A DNA stretch of 64,000 nt from an uncultured SAR86 cluster bacterium (GCA_902557645.1 CACEAP010000003.1:124001-188000); one strand, 5' to 3'. Positions 36,601 through 46,096 are shown, counted from the stretch's first letter. Notes: generated by a model not told the origin, from the sequence alone. Made by a program: numbers and translations.

Positions 36601-37416
36601 ATGTTAAATTTTATATGCAGTCCCATTGGTAACTTAAATGATATCTCTATGAGGTCAATAAGTCTTCTTCAAACTGTAGATTTCATTTATGCAGAAGATA
36701 CAAGAAATACAAATAAGTTACTAAAAAAATATAATATTGATAATAAAACAATATCTTTTCATGAACATAATGAAGATAAAGTTACCCCAAAGATAATAAA
36801 GCAACTTAATAGCGGCTCAGAGATAGCAATCATTACTGATGCAGGCTCACCATGTATTTCCGATCCAGGATATTACTTATCACAAGAATGTATAAAAAAT
36901 AATATTGAATATACAGTGATTCCAGGACCCTCATCTGTAATTAATGCTTTGATATTATCTGGCATGCCGTCTGATTCATTTACTTTTAAGGGCTTTTTCC
37001 CTAGAAAAAATAAATCTCAAATAGAAATAATAGATTTTTTAAAAAGAACCAATGATACGGTTATTTTTTTTGAATCAGCAAAACGAATTAGCAGCACCAT
37101 AAATTTCCTTAGTAAAAATCTATCTCAAGATAGAAGTATCGCTTTATGCAGAGAAATGACAAAACAGTTTGAAGAAACTTTAAGAGGCACTATTAAGTAT
37201 ATTAAAGAAAAGCTTAAGAATGATGAAATAGTACTCAAAGGAGAATTTGTTATTGTTGTTGATGGAACAAATAATAAGCCTTATGACATCATTTTTGATA
37301 ATAGAACTCGGGAATTATATTTGAAAACTTTACCCCCTAAAGATGCAGCTAAGCTTATAGCAACAATAACTAATCAAAATAAAAGAGATATATATAATTG
37401 GCTGATAGATAAATAA
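36601..37416 (+). CDS. rsmI: 16S rRNA (cytidine-1402-2'-O)-methyltransferase
   Basis: RsmI 2'-O-methylates C1402 in the decoding centre; RsmH (39458-40363) N4-methylates the same base. The 271 residues (E. coli 286) show the tetrapyrrole-methylase fold: ICSPIGNLNDIS near 4, YAEDTRNT near 30, TDAGSPCISDPGY near 80-92, and IPGPSSVINALILSGMPSDSFTFKGFFPRK spanning about 104-134. ATG 36601 has no Shine-Dalgarno sequence and is 10 bp from the divergent lpoA start. Its 3' end contains the rnpB promoter. Confidence 0.95.
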   Translation: MLNFICSPIGNLNDISMRSISLLQTVDFIYAEDTRNTNKLLKKYNIDNKTISFHEHNEDKVTPKIIKQLNSGSEIAIITDAGSPCISDPGYYLSQECIKNNIEYTVIPGPSSVINALILSGMPSDSFTFKGFFPRKNKSQIEIIDFLKRTNDTVIFFESAKRISSTINFLSKNLSQDRSIALCREMTKQFEETLRGTIKYIKEKLKNDEIVLKGEFVIVVDGTNNKPYDIIFDNRTRELYLKTLPPKDAAKLIATITNQNKRDIYNWLIDK

Positions 37417-37427
37417 ATGTCTATAAT
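37398..37427 (+). promoter_or_regulatory. Promoter of rnpB
   Basis: A -35 element TTGGCT (37398-37403) and a perfect -10 TATAAT (37422-37427) are 18 bp apart. The predicted start at about 37434-37435 coincides with the first base of the RNase P RNA P1 helix. The -35 lies inside the last codons of rsmI. Confidence 0.75.
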
Positions 37428-37434
37428 CAGCACC

Positions 37435-37765
37435 GAGTTGGTTGGATGATCGCTAAAATTTATTTTAGAGGAAAGTCCGGACTTCATAGAGCAGGGCGCC
37501 AGGTAACACCTGGGAGGCGTAAGCTTACGGAAAGTGCAGCAGAAAATATACCGCCAATTAATTGGTAAGGGTGAAATGGTGTGGTAAGAGCACACCGCTT
37601 AAATGGTAACATTTAAGGCATTGCAAACCCCAGCCTGAAGCAAGACCAAATAGAAATCCTTAGGCTGCTCGTTTAGGATTTGGGTAGGTTGCTAGAGCTT
37701 TGTGGCGACACATTGCCAAGATAGATGATCATCTTATACAGAATCCGGCTTACAGACCAACTCAA
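37435..37765 (+). ncRNA. rnpB: RNase P RNA (class A)
   Basis: This is the catalytic RNA that matures tRNA 5' ends. The 5' GAGTTGGT (37435-37442) pairs with ACCAACTC (37756-37763) to form P1. Conserved core blocks match E. coli M1 RNA: GAGGAAAGTCCGG (37468-37480), CAGGGCGCCAGGTAACACCTGG (in two adjoining blocks from 37492), AAGGGTGAAATGGTG near 37567, GCAAGACCAAATAG near 37640, and CAGAATCCGGCTTA near 37739. Between rsmI and mraZ is its usual place in gammaproteobacteria. A T-run at 37766-37771 may end transcription. Ends are accurate to a few bases. Confidence 0.95.
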
Positions 37766-37785
37766 TTTTTTAAAAAAAATAAAAA

Positions 37786-37826
37786 AAAGTGTGTGAAAGT
37801 GTGTAAAAAATGTTATAAAGTGTGTT
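37786..37826 (+). promoter_or_regulatory. MraZ-type operator with embedded extended -10 promoter
   Basis: AAAGTGTGT recurs at 37786, 37796 and 37817, with GTGTGT cores at 37789, 37799 and 37820. The vacant third position near 37810 carries TGTTATAAA (37811-37819), an extended -10. Repeats of this kind at 10-bp steps upstream of mraZ are the known target of the MraZ regulator, which represses its own dcw operon. Predicted transcription start is near 37826, 25 bp before the mraZ ATG. Confidence 0.7.
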
Positions 37827-37850
37827 AAATAATTAAAAGTTAACTACTTT

Positions 37851-38318
37851 ATGTTTGGATACAACACGATATCAATAGATAAGAAGCACAGGTTTTCAAT
37901 ACCTGCAAAATATCGTACTGATTTTATTAAAAGCAATGAATCAAAAGTTGTAGTAACAAAAGATCCACAATACCCATCCTTAAAATTATATAAAGGATCG
38001 GAATGGGAACTAATATCATTAAAACTTCAGTCACTCCAAGGACTAGATCCTATAGTTAGGAATATTCAATGGACCATATTAGGTAATGCTAGCGTGACTG
38101 ATCTTAATCCTAATGGAAGAATGTTAATTTTATTACCACAAGAACTTATTGATTATGCTCAATTAGATCAGACAAATAAAATTTCATTTGTTGGTATGGG
38201 TAACAAGTTTGAGATTTGGAATACAGAAAACTGGAATTTACGTCAAACTGGAGGAAGTTTAGCTACTGAGATTCTTGATGTAGTTCTTCCAACTAGTATA
38301 AAAGAAATGTCTTTTTAA
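37851..38318 (+). CDS. mraZ: Transcriptional regulator MraZ
   Basis: MraZ is the DNA-binding autoregulator at the head of the dcw cluster. The 155 residues (E. coli 152) have two AbrB-like halves, each with the DxxxR signature: IDKKHRFSIPAKYR near 9-22 and LNPNGRMLILLPQEL near 84-98. Its likely operator lies just upstream. ftsZ, not rsmH, follows after 13 bp. Confidence 0.95.
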   Translation: MFGYNTISIDKKHRFSIPAKYRTDFIKSNESKVVVTKDPQYPSLKLYKGSEWELISLKLQSLQGLDPIVRNIQWTILGNASVTDLNPNGRMLILLPQELIDYAQLDQTNKISFVGMGNKFEIWNTENWNLRQTGGSLATEILDVVLPTSIKEMSF

Positions 38319-38331
38319 AAAGGGGATTGGT

Positions 38332-39456
38332 ATGAATTGGGAAGTAGTAGATCAGAACGAACAAGCTAGAATAAAAGTTATCGGTGTTGGTGGTGCTGGA
38401 GGTAATGCTGTCATCCATATGATTAATCATGATATTAAGGGTGTTGATTTTATTTGTGCTAATACTGATACTCAGGCTCTTAAAAGAGCTGATGGAGCTA
38501 CCTCATTAAAATTAGGCAGCAACCTCACAAAAGGCCTTGGCGCTGGAGCAAATCCTGAGATAGGTCGTCAAGCTGCGGAGGGAGATAGAGAAGCAATACA
38601 AGAGCTCTTAGCTGATGCAGACATGATTTTTATAACTGCTGGAATGGGTGGAGGCACTGGAACAGGAGCTGCACCAGTTGTAGCATCAATTGCAAAAGAA
38701 ATGGGTGCATTAACAGTAGCTGTGGTTACAAAACCTTTTAAATTTGAAGGCCCTCGAAGAATGACCTCAGCAGAGCAAGGACTAGCAGCTCTTGTAGAAG
38801 AAGTAGATAGCTTAATAACAATACCCAATCAAAGATTAATAGAAGTTCTAGGGGGCAATACAACCATGACTGATGCCTTTGCAAAAGCAGATGACGTATT
38901 AAAAGGCGCTGTTCAAGGCATTTCAGACATTATTATGAAAGATGGATTAATTAATGTTGATTTTGCAGATGTCAAAACAGTAATGTCAGAAAAAGGTATT
39001 GCTATGATGGGCACAGGCCGATCCAGCGGCAAAGATAGAGCTGCAGATGCTGCATCGCAAGCTGTTGGCAGTGAGCTACTTGAGGATATAGATTTAAAAG
39101 ACGCGCGAGGTGTCTTAGTAAATATAACTGGTAAAGAGCCAACTTTAAATGATTATGAAGAGGTTAGTAATATCGTTGAAGAATTTACAGCAGATGACGC
39201 CTATGTAATATACGGAACTGTAATAGATGAAGATATTGATGATGACTTGTTGGTAACAATAGTTGCAACGGGAGTTAATCAAAAAGCTCCGACATTAGCA
39301 GTAGATAACAAAAGAAATGCTTCAATAAAATTGAACCCTGTTGGTTTAAACAAAGAAATTCCAACGGATAAAACCAGTAAAGAAGTTGGCACATCGTCTG
39401 CAGAGGCATTAGATTTCCTTGATGTGCCGACTTTTATGCGAAAACAAGTAGACTAA
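38332..39456 (+). CDS. ftsZ: Cell division tubulin homologue FtsZ
   Basis: FtsZ is the GTPase that forms the Z-ring. The 374 residues (E. coli 383) contain VGGAGGNAVIHM near 19-30, the tubulin signature GGGTGTG at 106-112, the T7 loop NVDFADVKTVM near 205-215, a variable linker, and the C-terminal peptide FLDVPTFMRKQ that binds FtsA and ZipA. AAGGGG precedes the ATG. Its place between mraZ and rsmH is abnormal; in gammaproteobacteria it normally follows ftsA, which here ends the cluster 12.7 kb downstream. Confidence 0.97.
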   Translation: MNWEVVDQNEQARIKVIGVGGAGGNAVIHMINHDIKGVDFICANTDTQALKRADGATSLKLGSNLTKGLGAGANPEIGRQAAEGDREAIQELLADADMIFITAGMGGGTGTGAAPVVASIAKEMGALTVAVVTKPFKFEGPRRMTSAEQGLAALVEEVDSLITIPNQRLIEVLGGNTTMTDAFAKADDVLKGAVQGISDIIMKDGLINVDFADVKTVMSEKGIAMMGTGRSSGKDRAADAASQAVGSELLEDIDLKDARGVLVNITGKEPTLNDYEEVSNIVEEFTADDAYVIYGTVIDEDIDDDLLVTIVATGVNQKAPTLAVDNKRNASIKLNPVGLNKEIPTDKTSKEVGTSSAEALDFLDVPTFMRKQVD

Positions 39457-39457
39457 A

Positions 39458-40363
39458 ATGCTCCATTTTCCAGTATTACTGGAAGAAGCTGTTGGATTTC
39501 TAGTTTGTAATAGCAATGGCTCATATGCAGACTGCACATTTGGCAGAGGTGGGCATTCTAAACTTATCCTAGAAAGAATTTCAGAAACCGCAGAACTTAC
39601 AGCCCTTGATAAAGACCCAGAAGCTTTTGCTTATGGTAAGCAATTTTTTAATGATAAGAGATTTAAGATTTTACATAAATCATTTAATGAGATAGATGAT
39701 ATATTTAAAACACAATCTCTTGATGGTATTTTATTTGATTTAGGAACTTGTTCTACGCATTTTGATGATAAATCTAGAGGCTTTAGTTTTAAAGAAGATG
39801 GCCCCTTAGATATGCGGTTTGATCCAAATAAAGGTGAACCTGTCTCAGAGTGGATTAATGCAGCAAGTGAGAAAGATATTATTGATGTTTTATTTAAATA
39901 TGGCCAAGAAAAAAATGCTAGATCAATTGCAAAAGCTATATGTCTATCAAGAAAAAAGAATAAGATTACTAGAACTTCTTCATTAACAGAGATTATTCTC
40001 TCAGCCTCTTCCAGAAAAATCTCTAAAATTCATCCAGCAACAAAATCGTTTCAAGCTTTAAGAATATTTATAAATAATGAATTAGATGAATTAAAGGCAG
40101 CTCTAGAAAAGGCTAAAAAGATTATAAAAGTTGATGGCATAATTGTTGTCATATCATTTCATTCATTGGAAGATTCTATAGTTAAAAAATCTTTTAAAAC
40201 AAAAGTAAAAGCATTTCCTAGAGAAATACCTATAAACCCTGTTATTACTAAAGAATTTAATTGCATTGCTAAGAAGATTAGACCTACTGCTAATGAAATA
40301 AGTTCAAATAAACGTTCAAGAAGCGCAATAATGCGTGTATTTAAAAAAATTAATGCAGCTTAA
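39458..40363 (+). CDS. rsmH: 16S rRNA (cytosine-1402-N4)-methyltransferase
   Basis: RsmH (MraW) methylates N4 of C1402. The 301 residues (E. coli 313) show the opening HFPVLLEEAVGFL, the SAM motif DCTFGRGGHSKLIL near 25-38, DKDPEAFAYG near 51, DGILFDLGTCSTHFDD near 88, and the late IVVISFHSLEDSIVK block near 229. It begins 1 bp after ftsZ and overlaps ftsL by 11 bp. Confidence 0.96.
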   Translation: MLHFPVLLEEAVGFLVCNSNGSYADCTFGRGGHSKLILERISETAELTALDKDPEAFAYGKQFFNDKRFKILHKSFNEIDDIFKTQSLDGILFDLGTCSTHFDDKSRGFSFKEDGPLDMRFDPNKGEPVSEWINAASEKDIIDVLFKYGQEKNARSIAKAICLSRKKNKITRTSSLTEIILSASSRKISKIHPATKSFQALRIFINNELDELKAALEKAKKIIKVDGIIVVISFHSLEDSIVKKSFKTKVKAFPREIPINPVITKEFNCIAKKIRPTANEISSNKRSRSAIMRVFKKINAA

Positions 40364-40622
40364 TAATTTATTTATATTGTTCTTACAAATATTGCTGATT
40401 CTATTTTTATCATTTGAACAGATTAAGGTTAGATGGGAAATAAGTCTTTTGTATGGAAATAAAGATAAGATTAATAATGAATACCAAAAACTAAAGGAAG
40501 AGGAATATAAGCTTAAAACAGAAGCATATTTTTTAAATTCACCCGCAAGAGTTGAAAAATATGCAAAAGAAGAATTAAAAATGCAAAAGACGAAACCTGT
40601 AATTATAAATATCAAAGAATGA
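40353..40622 (+). CDS. ftsL: Cell division protein FtsL
   Basis: FtsL is a small bitopic protein that forms a coiled-coil complex with FtsB and FtsQ. From ATG 40353 the product is 89 residues: a membrane helix at about 5-22, a heptad-like coiled coil around 25-60 and a C-terminal part with SPARVEKYAKEELKMQKTKP typical of FtsL/FtsB. An in-frame start at 40335 is less likely. It overlaps ftsI by 4 bp. Sequence conservation is low; position is decisive. Confidence 0.88.
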   Translation: MQLNNLFILFLQILLILFLSFEQIKVRWEISLLYGNKDKINNEYQKLKEEEYKLKTEAYFLNSPARVEKYAKEELKMQKTKPVIINIKE

Positions 40623-42247
40623 AGAAATTAAATTATTTTAATTGGAGATTTTTATTAATAATTATTTTTTTAATTATTGCAGTTTTAGCAATTTTTATAA
40701 GGGTAATTTACTTACAGGTTGATAAAGAAAATTTTTTAAAAGATTGGGGCCAAAATCAGCATATTGCATTTAGAACATCTGCTCCAGTAAGAGGAACTAT
40801 TTACGATAGAAACAATGTACCTCTTGCTATCACACTGACACATTATGATTTGTATGCGCTAAGAAACATGAAAGAAGAGGACTTTATAGCCCTGCAAAAA
40901 ATACTTAATTTTGATAAATCATTTAATCAATTTAATTTAAATAATAAAAAAACTGTTCTTCATAAAGATTTATCATCAGAATTAATATCAAAAATAGAAA
41001 AATCTTCAATAACTAACTATGAAATTGAAATTAGATATTCAAGACATTATCCCCTTGGGGATCAAATCGCACCTCTTATAGGATTTTCAGGTAAGGATAA
41101 CTTCGGCTTAGAAGGGATTGAAAAAAGTTATAACTCATTTTTATCAGGCAAAGAGGGAAAAGAAAAGTTCTATAGAAATAGAAAAGGTCAAATAATATCT
41201 AAGGCAATTATTATTGATGCAAAAGAACCTGGAAAAGATCTCTATTTAACAATTGATAGCAATATTCAGTTCTTTACATATAAAAAATTAGCTGAATCTA
41301 TAAAAAGAAGCAAAGCAAAATCTGGCTCAGCTATTGTTCTTAATAACAATACTGGAGAGATATTAGCAATGGCAAGTTATCCATCATATAACCCTAATAA
41401 TCCCTACAGAAAGATCCAAAAAAATAGAGCATTATTGGACGCCTATGAGCCTGGTTCTGTGTTAAAGCCCATCACTATGGCATCTGCTATTGATAAAGGG
41501 TTTATAGATATAGAGGATACTATTGATACTTCTCCAGGATATATGTCATTAAATAATTACTCTATTTCAGATGTACAAAATCATGGGTTGTTAAAATCAT
41601 ATGAAATTATCACAAAATCTAGTCAAGTTGGCGCTTCTAAGATTGCACTAATGTTAGGATCAGAAAATATCATTAATAATTATAAAAAATTTGGTTTTAG
41701 CAAACCTATTAATATTAATTTCCCATCTTCTGCTTTTGGAGAGATCAATAATAGATCAAATATGTCAGATATAGAGATAGCAAACTTAGGTTTTGGATAT
41801 GGCATTAACGCAAGTCCATTTCAAATAGCTTCAGCCTATTCAGTATTTGCAAATGATGGAGTATTCAAAGAATTTTCTCTCATTAAAAATAATGAATATA
41901 AATATGAAGAACAAATAATTTCAAAAGATACGGCTGAAAAAATTTTATTTGCTTTAAAGGATGTTGTGGAGAATGGTTCTGGATTCAAAGCAAAAGTAAA
42001 AGGTTATAAGGTAGGAGGAAAAACTGGAACTGCGCATAAAAGTTCAAAGAGTGGAGGTTATGCAAAAAGTATATATACCGCATCATTTGCTGGAATAGCA
42101 CCAATTGATAAGAAAGATCTAACTATTTTTGTTTCAATATATGAGCCTGGTTTAAATGAGTATAAGGGAGGTGAAATAGCAGCTCCTTTATTTGCAGGAA
42201 TTGCTAAAGACACATTAAATTATTTAGGTTATTTTGAGGATGAGTAA
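40619..42247 (+). CDS. ftsI: Septal peptidoglycan transpeptidase FtsI (PBP3)
   Basis: FtsI cross-links septal peptidoglycan. The 542 residues have an N-terminal anchor (about 11-30), the pedestal start FRTSAPVRGTIYDRNN near 51-66, and the transpeptidase domain with the active serine in SVLK (280-283) and KTGT at 468-471. The second motif, normally S-x-N, reads SSQ at 334-336. It overlaps ftsL by 4 bp and murE by 8 bp. Confidence 0.95.
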   Translation: MKKLNYFNWRFLLIIIFLIIAVLAIFIRVIYLQVDKENFLKDWGQNQHIAFRTSAPVRGTIYDRNNVPLAITLTHYDLYALRNMKEEDFIALQKILNFDKSFNQFNLNNKKTVLHKDLSSELISKIEKSSITNYEIEIRYSRHYPLGDQIAPLIGFSGKDNFGLEGIEKSYNSFLSGKEGKEKFYRNRKGQIISKAIIIDAKEPGKDLYLTIDSNIQFFTYKKLAESIKRSKAKSGSAIVLNNNTGEILAMASYPSYNPNNPYRKIQKNRALLDAYEPGSVLKPITMASAIDKGFIDIEDTIDTSPGYMSLNNYSISDVQNHGLLKSYEIITKSSQVGASKIALMLGSENIINNYKKFGFSKPININFPSSAFGEINNRSNMSDIEIANLGFGYGINASPFQIASAYSVFANDGVFKEFSLIKNNEYKYEEQIISKDTAEKILFALKDVVENGSGFKAKVKGYKVGGKTGTAHKSSKSGGYAKSIYTASFAGIAPIDKKDLTIFVSIYEPGLNEYKGGEIAAPLFAGIAKDTLNYLGYFEDE

Positions 42248-43694
42248 GTTAGAAGAAATTTTGGGCATCACTTTTCCACATGGAGTAAAAATTTCTCATG
42301 CAACAAATTCATCGAAAGAAGCAAAAAATGGCTCTATTTTTTTTGGGTTACCTGGAACAAAAGAACATGGCAGTAATTATATTCACGAAGCATTAAGTAA
42401 AGGAGCATCAATAGCAATTCATAATAATGAAAGTTTCCAAGATAAATCTACAAACATTTTTTATGTCAAAGATCTTCAAGATGCAGTTGAAGGGTCAAAG
42501 AGCAAAATATACTTTTTTTTAAAGGAATTGTATCAAATGCCTGTAAATTTTATGCCCAAATTTTATGGTTTTACCGGTACAAATGGTAAATCTTCTTCAG
42601 CTTTTTTATGCCACCAACTTTTTAGAAAACAAAAATCTAATTCTCTATATATTGGCACATTAGGATTTCAATATAATGATAGAAAATTTAATTCCTCCTT
42701 GTCATCAAAGACTACACCAGATATTTTTGAATTATTTCAGATTCTTTCTTTATGTAATTTTAATATTGAGAATATATCAATAGAAATATCTTCTCATGCT
42801 TTAGATCAAGATCGCTTAAAGGATATAAGATTATTTTATGCTGCAATCTTAAACATTGAAGAGGATCATCTCGATTATCACAAAGATATTAATGAATATG
42901 CTAATGCAAAATTCAAGATTTTAGATATGACTGATGGGAAGATTGCAATTGACGATCAAATAATAAAAAAATACAAAGGCTTACTTAATAACAATAAAAA
43001 CTCATCAAGATTGGTGACGATAGGTCAAGATAATACCTTAAGTGATATATCCTTTAATATTACTAATTTAGATTTTCAAAAAACTGAATTTACTATTACG
43101 TCTGATAATACTTTCGAGTATTCTTGTTCCATTTTTCCAGAATTTAATGTAAATAATCTTATATTTGCAATATACCCATTTTTAAAAGACGCCTTATTTA
43201 CTTCAAACAAAATTAATGATTTATCATATTTAATTCTTCCCAAAGGAAGGGCAGAGGTTATTTCCAATATTAATGCCAATATTATTATTGACTATGCTCA
43301 TAATCCTAAAGCTATAAAATATTTTCTTAGATCAGTAAATTATTATTTTAATAATGTAGTTGTTGTTTTAGGATGTGGAGGTGATAGGGATAAATCTAAA
43401 AGATCTGCAATGCTTAAAGCTGCAATAGAGAATAGTAATAAAGTAATATTTACTTCAGATAATTCAAGAAACGAATCTTTTCAAAACATTTTTTTTGATG
43501 CTTGCAAGGGAAATAATTTAGAGAAAGTTCTTGATATTGAAGATAGAGAAAAAGCAATTATTTATGGAACAAGATTAATAAGTCATAATGATTGCTTAGT
43601 GATATTAGGAAAAGGCCACGAAAAAACACAAGAAATTAACGGAAAGCATACAAAGTTTAGTGATCATGAGGTAGTTAATGAAATTTATAAGTAA
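42240..43694 (+). CDS. murE: UDP-MurNAc-L-Ala-D-Glu:diaminopimelate ligase
   Basis: MurE adds the third stem residue. From ATG 42240 the product is 484 residues (E. coli 495). It has the substrate domain start SHATNSSKEAKNGSIFFGLPG near 19-39, the P-loop GFTGTNGKSSS near 109, SIEISSHALDQDRL near 179, DYAHNPKAI near 349, and a C-terminal domain. The diaminopimelate-selecting motif, DNPR in E. coli, reads DNSR (407-410); the arginine that contacts the substrate is kept. A TTG at 42234 is an alternative start. Confidence 0.95.
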   Translation: MSKLEEILGITFPHGVKISHATNSSKEAKNGSIFFGLPGTKEHGSNYIHEALSKGASIAIHNNESFQDKSTNIFYVKDLQDAVEGSKSKIYFFLKELYQMPVNFMPKFYGFTGTNGKSSSAFLCHQLFRKQKSNSLYIGTLGFQYNDRKFNSSLSSKTTPDIFELFQILSLCNFNIENISIEISSHALDQDRLKDIRLFYAAILNIEEDHLDYHKDINEYANAKFKILDMTDGKIAIDDQIIKKYKGLLNNNKNSSRLVTIGQDNTLSDISFNITNLDFQKTEFTITSDNTFEYSCSIFPEFNVNNLIFAIYPFLKDALFTSNKINDLSYLILPKGRAEVISNINANIIIDYAHNPKAIKYFLRSVNYYFNNVVVVLGCGGDRDKSKRSAMLKAAIENSNKVIFTSDNSRNESFQNIFFDACKGNNLEKVLDIEDREKAIIYGTRLISHNDCLVILGKGHEKTQEINGKHTKFSDHEVVNEIYK

Positions 43695-45018
43695 TTCAAA
43701 TGACTTATCAAGATTTCTTGAGATTCCTATAGCTAAGAATATACCGTTAAGAAGCATTTCTATTGATACGAGAACTATAAAAAAGGGTGCTTTATTCTTT
43801 GCAATTAAAGGTAAAAACTTCAATGGGAATCATTTTGTTGATATAGCTATAAATAAAGGAGCATCGATTATTATTGCTGATGACAAGAAGTTTTTAAAAA
43901 CAAAAAATAATAGAATCATTTATGTTAAAAATACTATCCAAGCATTAAAGAAAATATCAGAGAACATAATTAAATCATATGATGGTAAGACTATTGCTAT
44001 TACTGGAAGTAGTGGAAAAACTTCAACTACAAACATTGTTGCAAGCACTTTAAAGTTAAGCTCTCAAACATTAAAAAATTTTAATAATGAAATTGGCATG
44101 CCTTTAAGCTTAATGAATGCATCCAAGAAATCAAAAAATATTGTTTTAGAAATAGGAGCTTCAAAACTAAAAGATATTCATTATCTGAGTAAAATTATCA
44201 AACCACATATTGGAGTAATAACAAATATAGGCAAATCTCACTTGGAGATGTTAAAAAATATAGAAGGGGTATTAAAAGTTAAATCAGAACTAGTATCTAA
44301 TATTAAAAGGAATGGTTATCTTGTTGCACCTAATGAAAATAAGAAAAATCTAAACTTTTGGAAAAATATTAGAAGCGATATTCAAATCATAACTTTCGGA
44401 ATGGATAAGAGTGCTGACTTTTATCCAAAAAAAATTAAATTCGGTAAAAACAAGATGAATTTCTATATAGCTTCAAGATATATAAAAGAGGACTTAAAGA
44501 TTACAACTTCTCTAAATGGAGAGCATAATATAAAAAATATTTTGACAAGCTTTGCAGTTAATTATTGTCTTGGAAATACAAATAATTTTTTTATTAATGT
44601 ATTGAAGAATGATGCTATTAAAGAGATGAGGCAAATTAAATCTAAGTGGTTAGGAGGATCTTTATTAATAGACGACACATATAATGCAAATCCTGATTCT
44701 ACAAGAAAATCAATTGATTTATTATCTATGTATAAAGAAAGGACCATATTAGTATTAGGAGATATGTTAGAACTAGGAAAGTATAAAAAGAAATATCATA
44801 AAGAGATTGGAGAATATGCTAAGAACAGAGGAATAAATACTTTGTTGGGCTTTGGAGATTTAACAAAAAATACTATTGATAGCTTTGGCAAGGGAGGCTT
44901 TTTTTTTAAACAAGAAGAAGACTTAAGAAATTTTTTAAAAGAAAATGTAACTGCAAAAGATGTTATCTTAATTAAAGGTTCAAGAGGAATGATAATGGAA
45001 AGATTTATAAATGTTTGA
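43678..45018 (+). CDS. murF: UDP-MurNAc-tripeptide:D-Ala-D-Ala ligase
   Basis: MurF adds D-Ala-D-Ala to complete the pentapeptide. The 446 residues (E. coli 452) contain [21 protein letters not shown] near 22-42, the P-loop [13 protein letters not shown] near 103-115, [11 protein letters not shown] near 138, the EIGAS motif near 157, and [13 protein letters not shown] near 330-342. It overlaps murE by 17 bp and mraY by 8 bp; GAGG precedes the ATG. Confidence 0.96.
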   Translation: MKFISNSNDLSRFLEIPIAKNIPLRSISIDTRTIKKGALFFAIKGKNFNGNHFVDIAINKGASIIIADDKKFLKTKNNRIIYVKNTIQALKKISENIIKSYDGKTIAITGSSGKTSTTNIVASTLKLSSQTLKNFNNEIGMPLSLMNASKKSKNIVLEIGASKLKDIHYLSKIIKPHIGVITNIGKSHLEMLKNIEGVLKVKSELVSNIKRNGYLVAPNENKKNLNFWKNIRSDIQIITFGMDKSADFYPKKIKFGKNKMNFYIASRYIKEDLKITTSLNGEHNIKNILTSFAVNYCLGNTNNFFINVLKNDAIKEMRQIKSKWLGGSLLIDDTYNANPDSTRKSIDLLSMYKERTILVLGDMLELGKYKKKYHKEIGEYAKNRGINTLLGFGDLTKNTIDSFGKGGFFFKQEEDLRNFLKENVTAKDVILIKGSRGMIMERFINV

Positions 45019-46096
45019 GTATTTAGGAACAATTTTAGTAGATTATGATCCAGGTTTTGATGTACTTAGATATTTAACTGTAAGAACTATTGGAGGAACA
45101 GTTACAGCATTAATTATCTCTATAGTACTTGGTCCTTATGTAATAAATCTCCTTAAGAAATTTCAGTTTGAACAACATGTCAGAGTGCATGGCCCAAAAA
45201 GTCATTATAAGAAAACAGGCACACCTACAATGGGCGGCTTATTAATACTTTTATCATTGATAATATCTACTTTACTTTGGGCTGACCTTTCAAATAGGTA
45301 TATATGGGTAGTTATCTTTATAACTATAGCTTTTGGTTTTGTTGGTTTTTTAGATGATTATATTAAAGTTAAAGCTAAAAACTCAGACGGCCTTTCAAGT
45401 AAGCAGAAAATTATTTTACAAACATTATTTGCATCTATTGCATCTGCATATTTATATTTTTCAGCAGAAACTTCTCCCGAAACTGCTTTTATAGTCCCTT
45501 TTTATAAAGATCTTTTAATTAGCATGAGTCCATTTGCATTTATATTTGCAGCTACTTTTGTAGTAGTTGGATCTTCAAATGCAGTAAATTTAACAGATGG
45601 CTTAGATGGCCTCGCTATTATGCCTACTATTTTAATAGCCGGAGCATTAGGTTTAATTGCTTATGGTATGGGAAATATAGTTATTGCAGAGTATTTATAT
45701 TTACCCCATTTAGAAATATCTGGAGAATTAATTGTATTTTGTGGAGCTTTGATAGGTTCAGGCATAGGATTTCTTTGGTATAACACCTACCCAGCTCAAA
45801 TATTTATGGGAGATGTTGGCTCATTAACCTTAGGAGCTGTTTTAGGAATAATTGCTGTGATATTGAGACATGAATTGGTATTTGCAATTATGGCTGGTGT
45901 TTTTGTTATGGAAACATTAAGTGTAGCTATTCAGGTAATATCTTTTAAGTTAAGAGGCAAAAGAGTATTTTTAATGTCACCGATACACCATCACTTTGAA
46001 TTAAAGGGATGGGAAGAGCCAAAAATTATAGTAAGGTTTTGGATAATAACCATTATTCTAATACTTGTAGCTCTTGCTACTTTAAAAATTAGGTAA
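45011..46096 (+). CDS. mraY: Phospho-N-acetylmuramoyl-pentapeptide transferase
   Basis: MraY transfers phospho-MurNAc-pentapeptide to undecaprenyl phosphate, making lipid I. The 361 residues (E. coli 360) form about ten membrane helices and contain [14 protein letters not shown] near 71-84, FLDDYIKVK near 114, [14 protein letters not shown] near 190-203, and [13 protein letters not shown] near 262, with the catalytic aspartates. C-terminal [12 protein letters not shown] is present. Confidence 0.97.
   Translation: MFEYLGTILVDYDPGFDVLRYLTVRTIGGTVTALIISIVLGPYVINLLKKFQFEQHVRVHGPKSHYKKTGTPTMGGLLILLSLIISTLLWADLSNRYIWVVIFITIAFGFVGFLDDYIKVKAKNSDGLSSKQKIILQTLFASIASAYLYFSAETSPETAFIVPFYKDLLISMSPFAFIFAATFVVVGSSNAVNLTDGLDGLAIMPTILIAGALGLIAYGMGNIVIAEYLYLPHLEISGELIVFCGALIGSGIGFLWYNTYPAQIFMGDVGSLTLGAVLGIIAVILRHELVFAIMAGVFVMETLSVAIQVISFKLRGKRVFLMSPIHHHFELKGWEEPKIIVRFWIITIILILVALATLKIR

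Noticed and set aside
37786..37826. Short phased direct repeats that could suggest a CRISPR-like or tandem repeat array
   Set aside because: The units are only about 10 bp with three good copies, directly upstream of mraZ, and match the known type of MraZ operator.
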